Shown here: positions 32,572 to 41,500 of the stretch, piece by piece
How the letters are laid out: each line of letters starts with the position of its first letter
Numbering within the stretch: the stretch's first letter is position 1
DNA from: Bryobacterales bacterium
Lineage (GTDB): Bacteria; Acidobacteriota; Terriglobia; Bryobacterales; Bryobacteraceae
NCBI GenBank assembly: GCA_025463005.1
Contig: JAOAPR010000074.1
Location: 1 to 64,000 of the forward strand
Length of the DNA stretch: 64,000 nt
Reading direction: 5' to 3'
Position numbers and translations under genes: made by a program
The notes under the pieces: model-generated
The model's database searches: none
Told to the model about the DNA's origin: nothing
What the model saw: only the letters and a program-made list of their open reading frames with translations

Positions 32572-34940
32572 TCATTTTCCGCGAGAGCGCAAAGGGTGCG
32601 GCGCGCCCCGCCAGTGTAAGTGACGATCTGATCGCGCCGCAGTCCGTTTTGCGCGAGTTCCTAAGGAGGAAATTCTGGATTTCGACGCTGGTTCTGGTCG
32701 GCTTGGCGGTCGCGCAGGCGCCCGCTCAGCAACCCCCTGCTGCTCAGCAGGCGCCGCCTCAGCAGCCCGCCCAACCGCCGGCAGCGATGGGACCCATCAA
32801 TTTGCAGGATGTCTCGCTTACGGAAGTAGTCGATCAGCTGGCGCGCCAGCTTCGCATCAATATCCAGATCGATCCGCGCGTCAAAGGCACGGTCACGCTC
32901 AACACCTATGGTGAGACGCGTAATCTGGATCCGCGCAATCTTCTCGACATGCTCCTGCGCGTCAATGGCTTCGGAATGGTGCAGGAGGGCGAGGTATACC
33001 GCATCGTCCCGCTCGCCGATGCCGTCCGCCAGCCGATGCCGTTTCAGGTGAATGGGCGCGATATTCCCGCCGACGATCAGCTCATTCTCAACCTGATCTT
33101 TCTCAAGTACGTCACGGTCGAGGAGCTGAGCAAGGTACTACAGGAATTCACGGACCCCAATGCGGTGGTGAAAGTTTATCCTCCGGCGAATCTCATGTTC
33201 ATCCTGGACAGTCGCCGCAACATGCGCCGCCTGATGGAATTGGTTGCGCTCTTCGATAGCGACACCTTTGCCGGCGAGCGCGTTCGCCTGTACGAGCTGC
33301 ATAACTCGCGGCCCTCCGACCTGGTCAAGGAGCTCGAAAACATCCTTAAATCGATTTCGCTCGACACCAAGAACTCCACCGTGCGATTCCTGCCGGTCGA
33401 CCGGATCGGCACGTTGATAGCCGTCGCGCCAAATACGGGGGTGTTTGAAACCGTCGAGACCTGGATCAAAAAGCTGGACGTGCCGGTTTCCGCATCCAGC
33501 GGAGTAATCGATACCTACGTGTACCACGTTCGTTACGGCCGCGCGGATTGCCTGGCGATGGCGCTCAACCAGCTTTACATGCCTCTAGGGGGGTATGGCG
33601 GGGGCGGCGGCTACGGCAATGGCTACGGGAACGGCGCATATCCCGGCGCAGTTCCTTACGGCGGAGGATACGGTGGCGGCTATGGCGGAGGGTACGGTGG
33701 AGGATACGGCGGCGGATATGGTGGGGGCTATGGTGGGGGCGGTTATCCTTCCGGCGGTTTCGGAGGAGGCGGCGGCGGATACGCCAGCCAGAACAGCTTC
33801 AACAGCGGATTCGGCGGCGCGGGAGCCTGCGGAACGTTGGGCGGCGCCGGCGCCGGCTACGGCGGTGGGTATGGTGGCGGTGGTTACGGCGGCGGTGCCT
33901 ACGGTGGCGGAGGGTACGGTTATCCCTCCTTCGGAGGTTATGCAGCACAAGCCCCGGTGGGTCCGGCGTTAGGGCCGCTGGGAGCCGTGCCGGCCGGTCC
34001 TGCTCCGGCCGGAAGCGCACAAACGCCCGGCGCGAATGCTGGCGGGGAGAATTCGCAGAACCCGCCCCGCATTGTCGCCAATCCGCTGGATAATTCTCTG
34101 CTGATTCAGGCTGACGCCCAACAGTACCAGGCCATTCTGAAATTGCTCAAAGACCTCGATGTGCCGCCGCGCCAGATTCTGCTCGAAGCAAAAATTTACT
34201 CAGTCGTGTTGACCGGCAGCTTCGCCATGGGCGTGAATTATTACTATCAGAAAGTCAGCGGGCAGGAACGAAAGCCCATGGCGAGCCTGGTGAATACCGT
34301 CACGCAGTTGTCGGCCGGCACCCTGGTAGGCCAGGCCAAAGAACTGCTGGCCTTCTTGAGCCTTTCTGACAACGCCGGCAACGCCCGGGTCATCTCCGAA
34401 CCGAGTCTCATCGCCACCGACAGCATTCCCGCTTCGCTCAACGTCGGCACGCAGGTTCCTGTCCTCACCGGTACCAGCATTATTCCCGGCGGCGGAACCA
34501 ATACGCAGACGCAGGGTATCTCGTCGCACAACACCGGCGTTACTCTGCAGGTGAATGCGCGCGTGAATCCCAGCGGCGTGGTCACGCTGATCATCAATCA
34601 GGAGGTCAGCAAACCTTCCCAGACCACCACTTCGAATATTCCGACGCCGTCCTTCGATCAGCAGGTGGTGCAGACGCAGATCACCATGCAGGATGGCGAT
34701 ACCATCGCCATCGGCGGCATCATCTCGGAAAACACCAGCAGCGCGTCGTCCGGCATCCCCGGGTTGAACCGAATTCCCGTCATCGGCGGCGCGTTCGGCA
34801 GCAAAACCTACAGCCGTGATCGCAGCGAGCTGGTCATCTTCATGACCCCCCACGTTATTTACGACACCGCTGATCTTCTGGAAGCCAGCCAGGAACTCAA
34901 AACCCGCCTCCGAAAACTCCGCAAATACATCAAGGAGTAG
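32568..34940 (+). CDS. gspD: Type II secretion secretin GspD
   Basis: 790 residues. The signal peptide core is at 36-52 (FWISTLVLVGLAVAQAPAQ); residues 6-31 before it are coded by a family A repeat. N0/N1 domains cover about 80-330 (ISLDVS-like INLQDVSLTEVVDQLARQLR, DDQLILNLIFLKYVTVEELS). A Gly/Tyr-rich insert of about 120 residues lies at 340-462. An N3 and the secretin core follow, from about 505 (RQILLEAKIYSV, VPVLTGTSIIPGG, VTLQVNARVNPSGVV, RIPVIGGAFGSK, ELVIFMTPHVIYD). It forms the outer-membrane channel. A strong AAGGAGG at 32663-32669 lies inside the frame, hinting that the original start was after the repeat, although no ATG/GTG/TTG follows it in frame. Confidence 0.93.
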   Translation: MIIFRESAKGAARPASVSDDLIAPQSVLREFLRRKFWISTLVLVGLAVAQAPAQQPPAAQQAPPQQPAQPPAAMGPINLQDVSLTEVVDQLARQLRINIQIDPRVKGTVTLNTYGETRNLDPRNLLDMLLRVNGFGMVQEGEVYRIVPLADAVRQPMPFQVNGRDIPADDQLILNLIFLKYVTVEELSKVLQEFTDPNAVVKVYPPANLMFILDSRRNMRRLMELVALFDSDTFAGERVRLYELHNSRPSDLVKELENILKSISLDTKNSTVRFLPVDRIGTLIAVAPNTGVFETVETWIKKLDVPVSASSGVIDTYVYHVRYGRADCLAMALNQLYMPLGGYGGGGGYGNGYGNGAYPGAVPYGGGYGGGYGGGYGGGYGGGYGGGYGGGGYPSGGFGGGGGGYASQNSFNSGFGGAGACGTLGGAGAGYGGGYGGGGYGGGAYGGGGYGYPSFGGYAAQAPVGPALGPLGAVPAGPAPAGSAQTPGANAGGENSQNPPRIVANPLDNSLLIQADAQQYQAILKLLKDLDVPPRQILLEAKIYSVVLTGSFAMGVNYYYQKVSGQERKPMASLVNTVTQLSAGTLVGQAKELLAFLSLSDNAGNARVISEPSLIATDSIPASLNVGTQVPVLTGTSIIPGGGTNTQTQGISSHNTGVTLQVNARVNPSGVVTLIINQEVSKPSQTTTSNIPTPSFDQQVVQTQITMQDGDTIAIGGIISENTSSASSGIPGLNRIPVIGGAFGSKTYSRDRSELVIFMTPHVIYDTADLLEASQELKTRLRKLRKYIKE
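32584..32660. repeat. Diverged family A repeat inside the 5' end of gspD
   Basis: The sequence begins GAGCGCAAAGGGTGCGGCGC and ends CTGATCGCGCCGC..TCCGTTTTGCGCGAG, matching the 78-bp units at 4141-4374, most closely the first one. The middle is diverged. It is translated as about 26 residues of the GspD leader. Confidence 0.82.
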
Positions 34941-34961
34941 CGGATATTCCGCACCGAGGGG

Positions 34962-34991
34962 AAAAACGGGTTCCATTCGCGCCCGTTTTTT
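34962..34991 (+). terminator. Rho-independent terminator of the type II operon
   Basis: AAAAACGGG, an 11-base loop, CCCGTTTTTT, 21 bases after the gspD stop. Confidence 0.85.
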
Positions 34992-35126
34992 CTCCGTTCG
35001 CTCCCACGCAGCCGTTCTTCGCTGTTAAAGTTTGTTTCCGAAGCAGTCGAGTGTTATCAATTGAGACAGTCCCTAAGGCAGTTTAAAGGTCCCGGCAGAA
35101 GGCGCAAGTATCACTTTTTGCTTGAC

Positions 35127-35155
35127 TTGAACGGCCGGAGGGTGTTATCTATATT
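35127..35155 (+). promoter_or_regulatory. Sigma-70 promoter candidate in the 34941-35407 gap
   Basis: TTGAAC (35127-35132), 17 bases, TATATT (35150-35155). It would give a leader of about 245 bases ahead of the 775-residue exported protein. The remaining gap is AT-richer than the flanking genes and holds a possible 28-codon leader frame at 35259. Confidence 0.55.
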
Positions 35156-35258
35156 CTGACTGCGTCCAGGGTGTAACAGTTTAAGCAGTTTTTTAGGCGG
35201 CTTTCATTGACCGTGAATCCCGCGAGCACACAGCTAGTAATAAGAGAAGTCGAACAAA

Positions 35259-35345
35259 ATGAGCTTTAAGAGAGTGACGAGCACGGAGCGGCCGATTACC
35301 GGTTATCAAGAGGCTCGAGTTCCGCGTACGGGACGACAGGATTGA
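35259..35345 (+). CDS. Possible 28-residue leader peptide
   Basis: ATG at 35259 opens 28 codons (starting MSFKRVTSTERPITGYQEAR) ending at TGA 35345, within the long leader of the next gene. It is basic and has no hydrophobic segment. There is no strong ribosome site ahead (AGAGAAGTCGAACAAA). It may be chance. Confidence 0.2.
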   Translation: MSFKRVTSTERPITGYQEARVPRTGRQD

Positions 35346-35407
35346 GGCTCAGGTTGACAAAGAGAACTTCCATCAATTCAAAATTTAGATTTCACAAGGA
35401 GAAGGAA

Positions 35408-37735
35408 ATGGCAGATTTTCGCAGATGTCTTTATGCGCTCGCCTTCGTGGCCCTGCTCGCGGGGCTCACAATGCCGGCTAGCGCTCAGCCTTTTCAGTGT
35501 ACGAACAGCACCGGCGTTCCGCCGATTGTTCGTGCTGAAGGCTATGCCGAGTTGGTAGGTGACTTGGTACTTGACTGCACGGGTGGAATTCCTACGCCGC
35601 CCAATCAATTGGTTCCGCAGGTGAACATCGCGGTGAACCTCGATACATTTGTATCGAGCAAGATCACTGCGGTCGTCGGCACCAACACCGAGTTCCTCGA
35701 ATCGTTGATCATCATCGATGAGCCGAACTCATCCACAAATCCGACCACCGGTATCCGCAATTGCGGTGCCGCGGGTGAAGATACCACCGTTGCCGGTCCC
35801 GGTATTTGCACCATCGTCGGCGGTGGATCCGCTGGTGCGGCCGGAACCTACAATGGTACGATCGGGCATCCCAATGTGTTTCAGGGCCGCTCGCTCGCGC
35901 TGATCACGGGCCAGACCAACCAGGTCGTTTTTCTTAGCATCCCGATCGACCCGCCGGGCACGCAATGTCCCGCCGCAACCGCGATACCGGGTACACCCTG
36001 CCACCGAATCATCCGCATCACGAATATTCGTGGCGATGCCAGCACCACCGGCGTAGCTCAGGGCAACCAGACTTCGAGTATCACGGCGCAAATCATCGTG
36101 AACCCGGTTTCCGGCCTCCCCATCGACAATCCCAGCCACGTAGTGGCGCGCGTTCAGCTCGGCCTCGTGCAGACTTCGCTGGCCAACGGCACCGTTGCCG
36201 GCGGCAAGCTGGACTTTATCCAGTGTACGTTGCTGCAAAACCAAACTCAGGGTTTGGTCTTCACTTTCCGCGAAGCGTTCGCCAACGCCTTCAAGCCGAA
36301 GACGCTCCGACAGACGTTGAATAACGGTACCGCTAGTCCATACGCTTATACAGGTGTAGCCTGTACCGGTGTCTTGGGCGCAAATCAATTGTGCGTAAAT
36401 ACGAGCGGCGCGACCACCCTCAACCAGAACGTTCCGGGTACTACCTATGACACCGAAAGCGGCTTCATGAACCCGAACGACCCAACGACGGCGGCGGGCA
36501 ACTCACCCACCAACCCGCTTAGCGGCGTGGGCGCCGGCGTCGGCGTCGCCTTCTCTGATGGCAGCACGGGAATTGCCACGGCTGGTGTCGCAACACAAGG
36601 CACACGCCTCGCGCTGAACTTCGCCAACATCCCGAGTGGAGTCACGATTAGTGTTCCGACCGTCGTTCAGCTCACCAACGTCATTAACAACCAAGTGAGC
36701 GGCGTGGCGGTACTTGTGACTGGAACCGTTGCTAGCGGCTCAGGTGGTACGCCTGCGCCTTCACTTGCTACGCCAGTTCCCAATGTCTTTGTGGCTGGTA
36801 CGCAAATTCCGGGCGGCGCCGGTACTTTGCCTCAGCGCGCGGTATACGAGGTTTTCTTCGCGAACCCCGGCGCGTTGGAGCAATTGGCTGTTCCGATTTC
36901 GGTTGCCACCACCTGCGCGCTGACCAACACCCCGACAGCGCCGTGTCCCAATCTGCCGGGTAACCTGCCGACTCCGAACTCGGTTGGTACCGTTCAGGGC
37001 GGCTTCGCTCCGAGCTATGCGCCTTCTCTAGCGGTTCGCACCGCGGCTCTCGAAGGCTCCGGCCTCGGTGAAAGCACCACCAGTGTGCCGGCCGTTCTGC
37101 CGGTCCCGCGCTTCCAGAACCTGTTCCCGCCAGTTAACCTGCTCTCGGTTGTTCGCTGCTCCTGCAACTTGCTCTTCCCGTTCGTCACGAACGTTCCGTT
37201 TGGAAGCGGCAATATTGACACAGGTATCGCGATCGCCAACACCTCCCTCGATCCGGGCAACCTACCGCCCCAGATCTACGGGTTCCGGGCTACGGCGCAG
37301 ACCGGGCCGGTCCAATTGTGGTATTACAACCGCAATGGCACGCCCGCTGCTGAGCCGAACTTCCTGAACCAAGGGAACACGCAGTGCACCAACTCCACCA
37401 CCGCAGGTAGCTGCTCAGGTACTCTGACCAGCGTCCCAGCCGGTGGCATGCTCACCTACGTCCTCTCGGCGGGTGGGTTTATCGCTCCGTCCCCGACCAC
37501 GGCTGGACCTTCCGTCCTGCTGGGTGCGCCGGGCTTCCAGGGCTACATCATCGCCCAGGCTGCCTTCCAGTACTGCCACGGCTTTGCCTTCATCAGCAAG
37601 CAGAGTGCTGGATTCCAGGCTGACAACATGGCGATGGGTTACCTGGCCATCGTGCTCGATGCTCCGAGTACGCTCAACTCGCTCTTTGGCGGGTTGCCGC
37701 GTACCTTCTCGATCGGCGAGAACGACGCGCACTAA
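35408..37735 (+). CDS. Large exported protein of unknown function (775 residues)
   Basis: The start at 35408 has AAGGAG ahead and opens a signal peptide (LYALAFVALLAGLTMPASAQ). The frame upstream to 35342 lacks these. The mature part is rich in Thr, Asn, Gly, Val and Pro, beta-type, with scattered Cys pairs. The last 200 residues look like a separate domain (CSCNLLFPFVTNVPFGSGNI, TGIAIANTSLDPGNLPP, FQYCHGFAFISKQ) that I have seen as a type in acidobacterial surface proteins, without a known role. It has its own promoter and a strong terminator. Lying right after the type II operon, it is a candidate secreted substrate or surface-layer-like protein; that is inference. Confidence 0.85.
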   Translation: MADFRRCLYALAFVALLAGLTMPASAQPFQCTNSTGVPPIVRAEGYAELVGDLVLDCTGGIPTPPNQLVPQVNIAVNLDTFVSSKITAVVGTNTEFLESLIIIDEPNSSTNPTTGIRNCGAAGEDTTVAGPGICTIVGGGSAGAAGTYNGTIGHPNVFQGRSLALITGQTNQVVFLSIPIDPPGTQCPAATAIPGTPCHRIIRITNIRGDASTTGVAQGNQTSSITAQIIVNPVSGLPIDNPSHVVARVQLGLVQTSLANGTVAGGKLDFIQCTLLQNQTQGLVFTFREAFANAFKPKTLRQTLNNGTASPYAYTGVACTGVLGANQLCVNTSGATTLNQNVPGTTYDTESGFMNPNDPTTAAGNSPTNPLSGVGAGVGVAFSDGSTGIATAGVATQGTRLALNFANIPSGVTISVPTVVQLTNVINNQVSGVAVLVTGTVASGSGGTPAPSLATPVPNVFVAGTQIPGGAGTLPQRAVYEVFFANPGALEQLAVPISVATTCALTNTPTAPCPNLPGNLPTPNSVGTVQGGFAPSYAPSLAVRTAALEGSGLGESTTSVPAVLPVPRFQNLFPPVNLLSVVRCSCNLLFPFVTNVPFGSGNIDTGIAIANTSLDPGNLPPQIYGFRATAQTGPVQLWYYNRNGTPAAEPNFLNQGNTQCTNSTTAGSCSGTLTSVPAGGMLTYVLSAGGFIAPSPTTAGPSVLLGAPGFQGYIIAQAAFQYCHGFAFISKQSAGFQADNMAMGYLAIVLDAPSTLNSLFGGLPRTFSIGENDAH

Positions 37736-37760
37736 GCAGTACTTTGAGCTGTATAAGAAA

Positions 37761-37789
37761 GGGGAGGAGCTTCGGCTCCTCCCCTTTTT
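37761..37789 (+). terminator. Strong rho-independent terminator
   Basis: GGGGAGGAGC-TTCG-GCTCCTCCCC, a 10-bp stem with the stable UUCG loop, followed by five T, 25 bases after the stop of the 775-residue protein. Confidence 0.95.
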
Positions 37790-37918
37790 GTTTTTATCTC
37801 GGGCTAAAGCCCTAAAACATTTTTACCGATGGTTGTTTTTCTAGCGCTTGGCGGGCGCCTGTGTTAAACTAATCCGTGTTCCCGCCTGCGTCCATTCCTT
37901 AATCGGAGAGGTTTTCCA

Positions 37919-40900
37919 ATGTTTAAGAGAAATCTGTCCGTGGCGGCCTGTGTGTGCCTCGCCACGATGGTGGTCGCGTCTGCGCAGACCAGCTACGTGG
38001 TTCAGGTGCCGGGCGTCAACGGTACGAGTACCCAGATCGTCGGATTGGGCGATGATGCATTTTCCCGCGCCTTCAGCAGCGCCAGCGGCCTTGCAGGCGC
38101 CTTCCAGGTCCTCGCCACTCCCAGCGGCGCGAAGTTCTTCATCGTCGCGCCCGGGGGCGTTCAATCTGCTCCGGCTCCCGCTGCGGGGAGCACGTTGCTC
38201 AGTCCGCTCACCACCATCAGCGGAATTGCGGGAACCGTTACCTCGGCAGCAATCACGCCTGATGGCAAATATCTGTTGGTCGCTGCGGACCATTTCTATG
38301 TCATCAATACTTCGAATAACAGCATCGTAAAAACCGACGTAGGAATTCCCACCGGCTCAATCCCCGTCGGCATTGCAGTGAGCCGCGACTCGCAGACCGC
38401 CTTTGTTTTAGCGAATATCAACAACCAAAGCGCCCTGGGCTCCGTGAATCTCACTTCGTTCCAGACCAGCCAGTTCCTGTACATGCCGTACATGGCAACC
38501 TCAGTGACCCTCTCTCCGCTCGGACTTCTCTACGTAACGCTCGCCGGTGATCAGCTCTATGAAATCGATCCCGCGACGCTGACCATCACGACGTCGGGAC
38601 GCATTCAAATTCCAGCTGGGATATTCGGTCCATTGCGATTCACACCTGACGGCAGTACGGCGTATTCGGTGAATCGTAACGCTCCTATCTGCTCCGCGTG
38701 TGCTTCCCTGTTAGAGCTCAACGTCGCGACTCACGCCGTTTCGTCCTGGCCGGCGGCTCCGGATCCGAATAATCCCCCACCGCTGTTTGATGACGTGTTC
38801 GTAGCCGGAAACAGCAACGTATATGCTTTCTCCTCGACGTTCCCGACCACCAAGCTATGGGATGTGACCCCCGCGCCGCTGTCTGTCGCTGCCAGCGCGC
38901 TGGGGAACTTCCCCAATGGGCCAGGGTTGCCGATTAACAACGTTGTCGGCATCGCGATCTCCAACGAACGTCCGACTGCGCGCTTCCTGTACCTGATCAT
39001 TTCTGACAGCCGCATCATGCGTGTGAACATCACCGCCGGCAACATCGATGCCCAGACCTCTATCGGACTTCAAAATGGCAGTGCATTGACGTTCACGCCA
39101 ATCCCAGCCCAGAGCGGCGCTGCGAACTTTTTCACATTGAACCGGAACCTGTCGGTTCCTCCTGGCGGGACGTCTGCTCAGCTCATTGCACAGGTTATTG
39201 ATTCGGCAGGCCGCCCCGTTATGAACGTACCGGTGTGTTTTTCCACCGATGCGGGCAATGGTCTCGCCATCACGAACGCCTCGCAGATCACCAACGCTGA
39301 TGGCTGGGTTCAAACCAACATTACCGCGCCATCCGTTGCGGGCACCTATACCGTTACTCTCAGGGCCGGTGCCGGCTGCCCTGCGCCGGGTAATCTGATG
39401 TCCTCGACATTTACCATCACTGTCGGCAGCTCTTCGGGAGGAGGAGGGGCATCCCAGATCACGATCTACACGGGCGATGCACAGTTGCTCCGGCAGGCGA
39501 ATTCCACTACCCAGACGCAGCCCTTGACGGTCAAACTCACCAATACGGACGGCACTCCGATCGCCGGCGCCGTAGTGACTTTTGCGGTCACGCAAGGCAT
39601 CGGTCTGGTCTCCCCTATTGATACAGCTTCGGACGAGAATGGTCTTTTTAGAGCCAACTTCATCACCGGCATCGTTGACCAGAGCCACGCCTTCACCGCC
39701 AGCATTGTAACCGCGAGTTCCCCCTACGGGTCAGTGGACTTCATCGAGACCACACACAATGCCAGCCCCATTGACGCCGGACAGCCCGGGGTCCTGATCA
39801 TCGCTCCCGAGAGCCAAACATTCACGATCGCGCAGGGCGATGTGATACCCGCCGGGATTGTCGCCAAGACAACCTCGGGACATTTCCCGCAAGCGGGCAT
39901 ACCCATCCCGAACATCGGGATCCGTTTGGCCGCTCCGAATGCTTTCGATCAATCGCCGGTAGTTTCATGCCAGGGGTCGAGCCGGGGGAACGATCAAGGC
40001 GTCTCGACCTGCAACGTCATCGCCGCGTGTCAGCCGGCCGGAACCTTGCCCCGGCAGTTCAGCGTTTTAGCCGCTGTTGGAGAGTATGCTTTCTATCCGA
40101 TGCTGGTGACGGTCACTCAGGGTAACGCATCACGGATCAGTATCGTTTCCGGCAATAACCAGACCGGCAATCCCCAGAGCACCTTCACGCTCTTGGCCAA
40201 AGTCACTGATAGCTGTAATCAGAACGTGAACGGGGTGACGGTGAACTGGGCCGTGACTCAAGGATCGGCCTCTCTCAGCCAGGTTCAAACCGTTTCACAA
40301 AATGGCACGGTTTCGGCGCGCGTCACGTTAGGGGCTACTCCCGGGCCGGTGCAGGTTGTGGTCTCCGGTCCCAATGTGTCCCCCGTGATTTTCAACCTCA
40401 CGACGCAGGTTCCCGTCGCGGGAGTCTCCCTGGTCAGCGGAGGTGGACAATCCGCCGTTATTAACCAGGCTTTCGCGAGTCCGGTGGTCTTCGTGATTCG
40501 TGATACCAGCGGCAATCCGATACCGGGCCTCCCGGTCACCTTGTCGGTATCCGGGAACGCCACCATCAATCCGACCAGCGGAACTACGAATGCCCAGGGT
40601 CAGGTCCAGACTGTCGTTACAGCCGGCGGCACTCCTGGAAGCATCACAGTAACAGCGACGTACACTTCATTCACTGGTACGGCAACTCTGACGTCGCAGT
40701 TGCCAGGGCCCCAGGTCACTAGCACTAGCTTCAAGAACGCTGCCAGCCTTGCGGTCGGCATGACGCCCTGCGGGTTGGTGACCGTGACCGGAAACGGGCT
40801 CGCGCCCGGTGTTCAGGGCGTGGTCTCGGGTGCCAGCGCCTTCGGCCCGCTTGTATATACCCTAGTCGGGGTTTCCATCACCGTGAACAACACCCCGGCC

Positions 40901-41452
40901 CCGATTCAAGCAGTCGCTAACCAGAATGGGGTTCAGCAGGTAAACTTCCAAGCACCCTGCGAGCTCACCGGCAGCACGGCGACCGTCGTGATCACGGTCA
41001 ACGGCGCCAGTACTACCGTCACCGGTGTGCCGGTGTTCGCTGTCCAGCCCGGCATCTTCACCTACGCTGGGCCCAACAACAAGCCGTATGGCGCCGTGAT
41101 CCGCGCGCTGGACGGCAGCTACGTGACTCCCTCTAACCCGGCGCGGCGCGGCGAGCGATATTACATGGTCGCCACCGGCCTAGGCCAAGGAACCCCGACC
41201 ATCATCACGAATTCGGCCGGTACCGGTTCCCAAAACGTGAATCTGCCGATCGTGGTCGGAGTGAGCGACCGCGGCGTTCCGGTCCTCTCCGCCCGCTATC
41301 TGGTCGGATCCATCGGAGCGTATCTTGTCGAATTCCAGATTCCGGCAGATGCTCCGACCGGGACGGATCAAAGTCTCGCGCTCGCTGCATTGACCAATAA
41401 CGGGACCACTTTCGTGTTCGGTAATCCGGTGTTCCTGCCGGGCGTAATCTAA
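37919..41452 (+). CDS. Giant exported protein: propeller-like N-terminus, Ig-like repeats, Solibacter-type C-terminal domain
   Basis: 1177 residues with a signal peptide (LSVAACVCLATMVVASAQ). Residues about 40-400 look like a YVTN/beta-propeller (ITPDGKYLLVAADHFYVINT, GIAVSRDSQTAFVLAN, LRFTPDGSTAYSVNR). About 400-930 carry at least four invasin/Big-1-like Ig repeats (VPVCFSTDAGNGLAI, AVVTFAVTQGIGLVS, VTVNWAVTQGSASLS, LPVTLSVSGNATINP). From about 932 there is the TIGR03437-type domain (SFKNAASLAVGMTPCGLVTV; VTGVPVFAVQPGIFTY). The architecture fits a surface adhesin or matrix protein. GGAGAGG precedes the ATG. Confidence 0.9.
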   Translation: MFKRNLSVAACVCLATMVVASAQTSYVVQVPGVNGTSTQIVGLGDDAFSRAFSSASGLAGAFQVLATPSGAKFFIVAPGGVQSAPAPAAGSTLLSPLTTISGIAGTVTSAAITPDGKYLLVAADHFYVINTSNNSIVKTDVGIPTGSIPVGIAVSRDSQTAFVLANINNQSALGSVNLTSFQTSQFLYMPYMATSVTLSPLGLLYVTLAGDQLYEIDPATLTITTSGRIQIPAGIFGPLRFTPDGSTAYSVNRNAPICSACASLLELNVATHAVSSWPAAPDPNNPPPLFDDVFVAGNSNVYAFSSTFPTTKLWDVTPAPLSVAASALGNFPNGPGLPINNVVGIAISNERPTARFLYLIISDSRIMRVNITAGNIDAQTSIGLQNGSALTFTPIPAQSGAANFFTLNRNLSVPPGGTSAQLIAQVIDSAGRPVMNVPVCFSTDAGNGLAITNASQITNADGWVQTNITAPSVAGTYTVTLRAGAGCPAPGNLMSSTFTITVGSSSGGGGASQITIYTGDAQLLRQANSTTQTQPLTVKLTNTDGTPIAGAVVTFAVTQGIGLVSPIDTASDENGLFRANFITGIVDQSHAFTASIVTASSPYGSVDFIETTHNASPIDAGQPGVLIIAPESQTFTIAQGDVIPAGIVAKTTSGHFPQAGIPIPNIGIRLAAPNAFDQSPVVSCQGSSRGNDQGVSTCNVIAACQPAGTLPRQFSVLAAVGEYAFYPMLVTVTQGNASRISIVSGNNQTGNPQSTFTLLAKVTDSCNQNVNGVTVNWAVTQGSASLSQVQTVSQNGTVSARVTLGATPGPVQVVVSGPNVSPVIFNLTTQVPVAGVSLVSGGGQSAVINQAFASPVVFVIRDTSGNPIPGLPVTLSVSGNATINPTSGTTNAQGQVQTVVTAGGTPGSITVTATYTSFTGTATLTSQLPGPQVTSTSFKNAASLAVGMTPCGLVTVTGNGLAPGVQGVVSGASAFGPLVYTLVGVSITVNNTPAPIQAVANQNGVQQVNFQAPCELTGSTATVVITVNGASTTVTGVPVFAVQPGIFTYAGPNNKPYGAVIRALDGSYVTPSNPARRGERYYMVATGLGQGTPTIITNSAGTGSQNVNLPIVVGVSDRGVPVLSARYLVGSIGAYLVEFQIPADAPTGTDQSLALAALTNNGTTFVFGNPVFLPGVI

Positions 41453-41473
41453 CGGGGCGTGATCTAGCAATGT

Positions 41474-41497
41474 GGGGCAGGTCTCACGGCCTGCCCC
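41474..41497. terminator. Hairpin between converging genes
   Basis: GGGGCAGG-n8-CCTGCCCC lies 21 bases after the giant gene and 4 bases before the stop of the minus-strand gene at 41501. There is no long T-run. It resembles the GGGCAGGTCT family D repeat and probably serves both strands. Confidence 0.6.
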
Positions 41498-41500
41498 GCT

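Noticed and set aside
33548-34093. Arg-rich plus-strand and other overlapping frames in the gspD Gly-rich region
   Set aside because: These are shadows of the GGYGG-coding repeats in other frames; composition is a direct product of the repeat.
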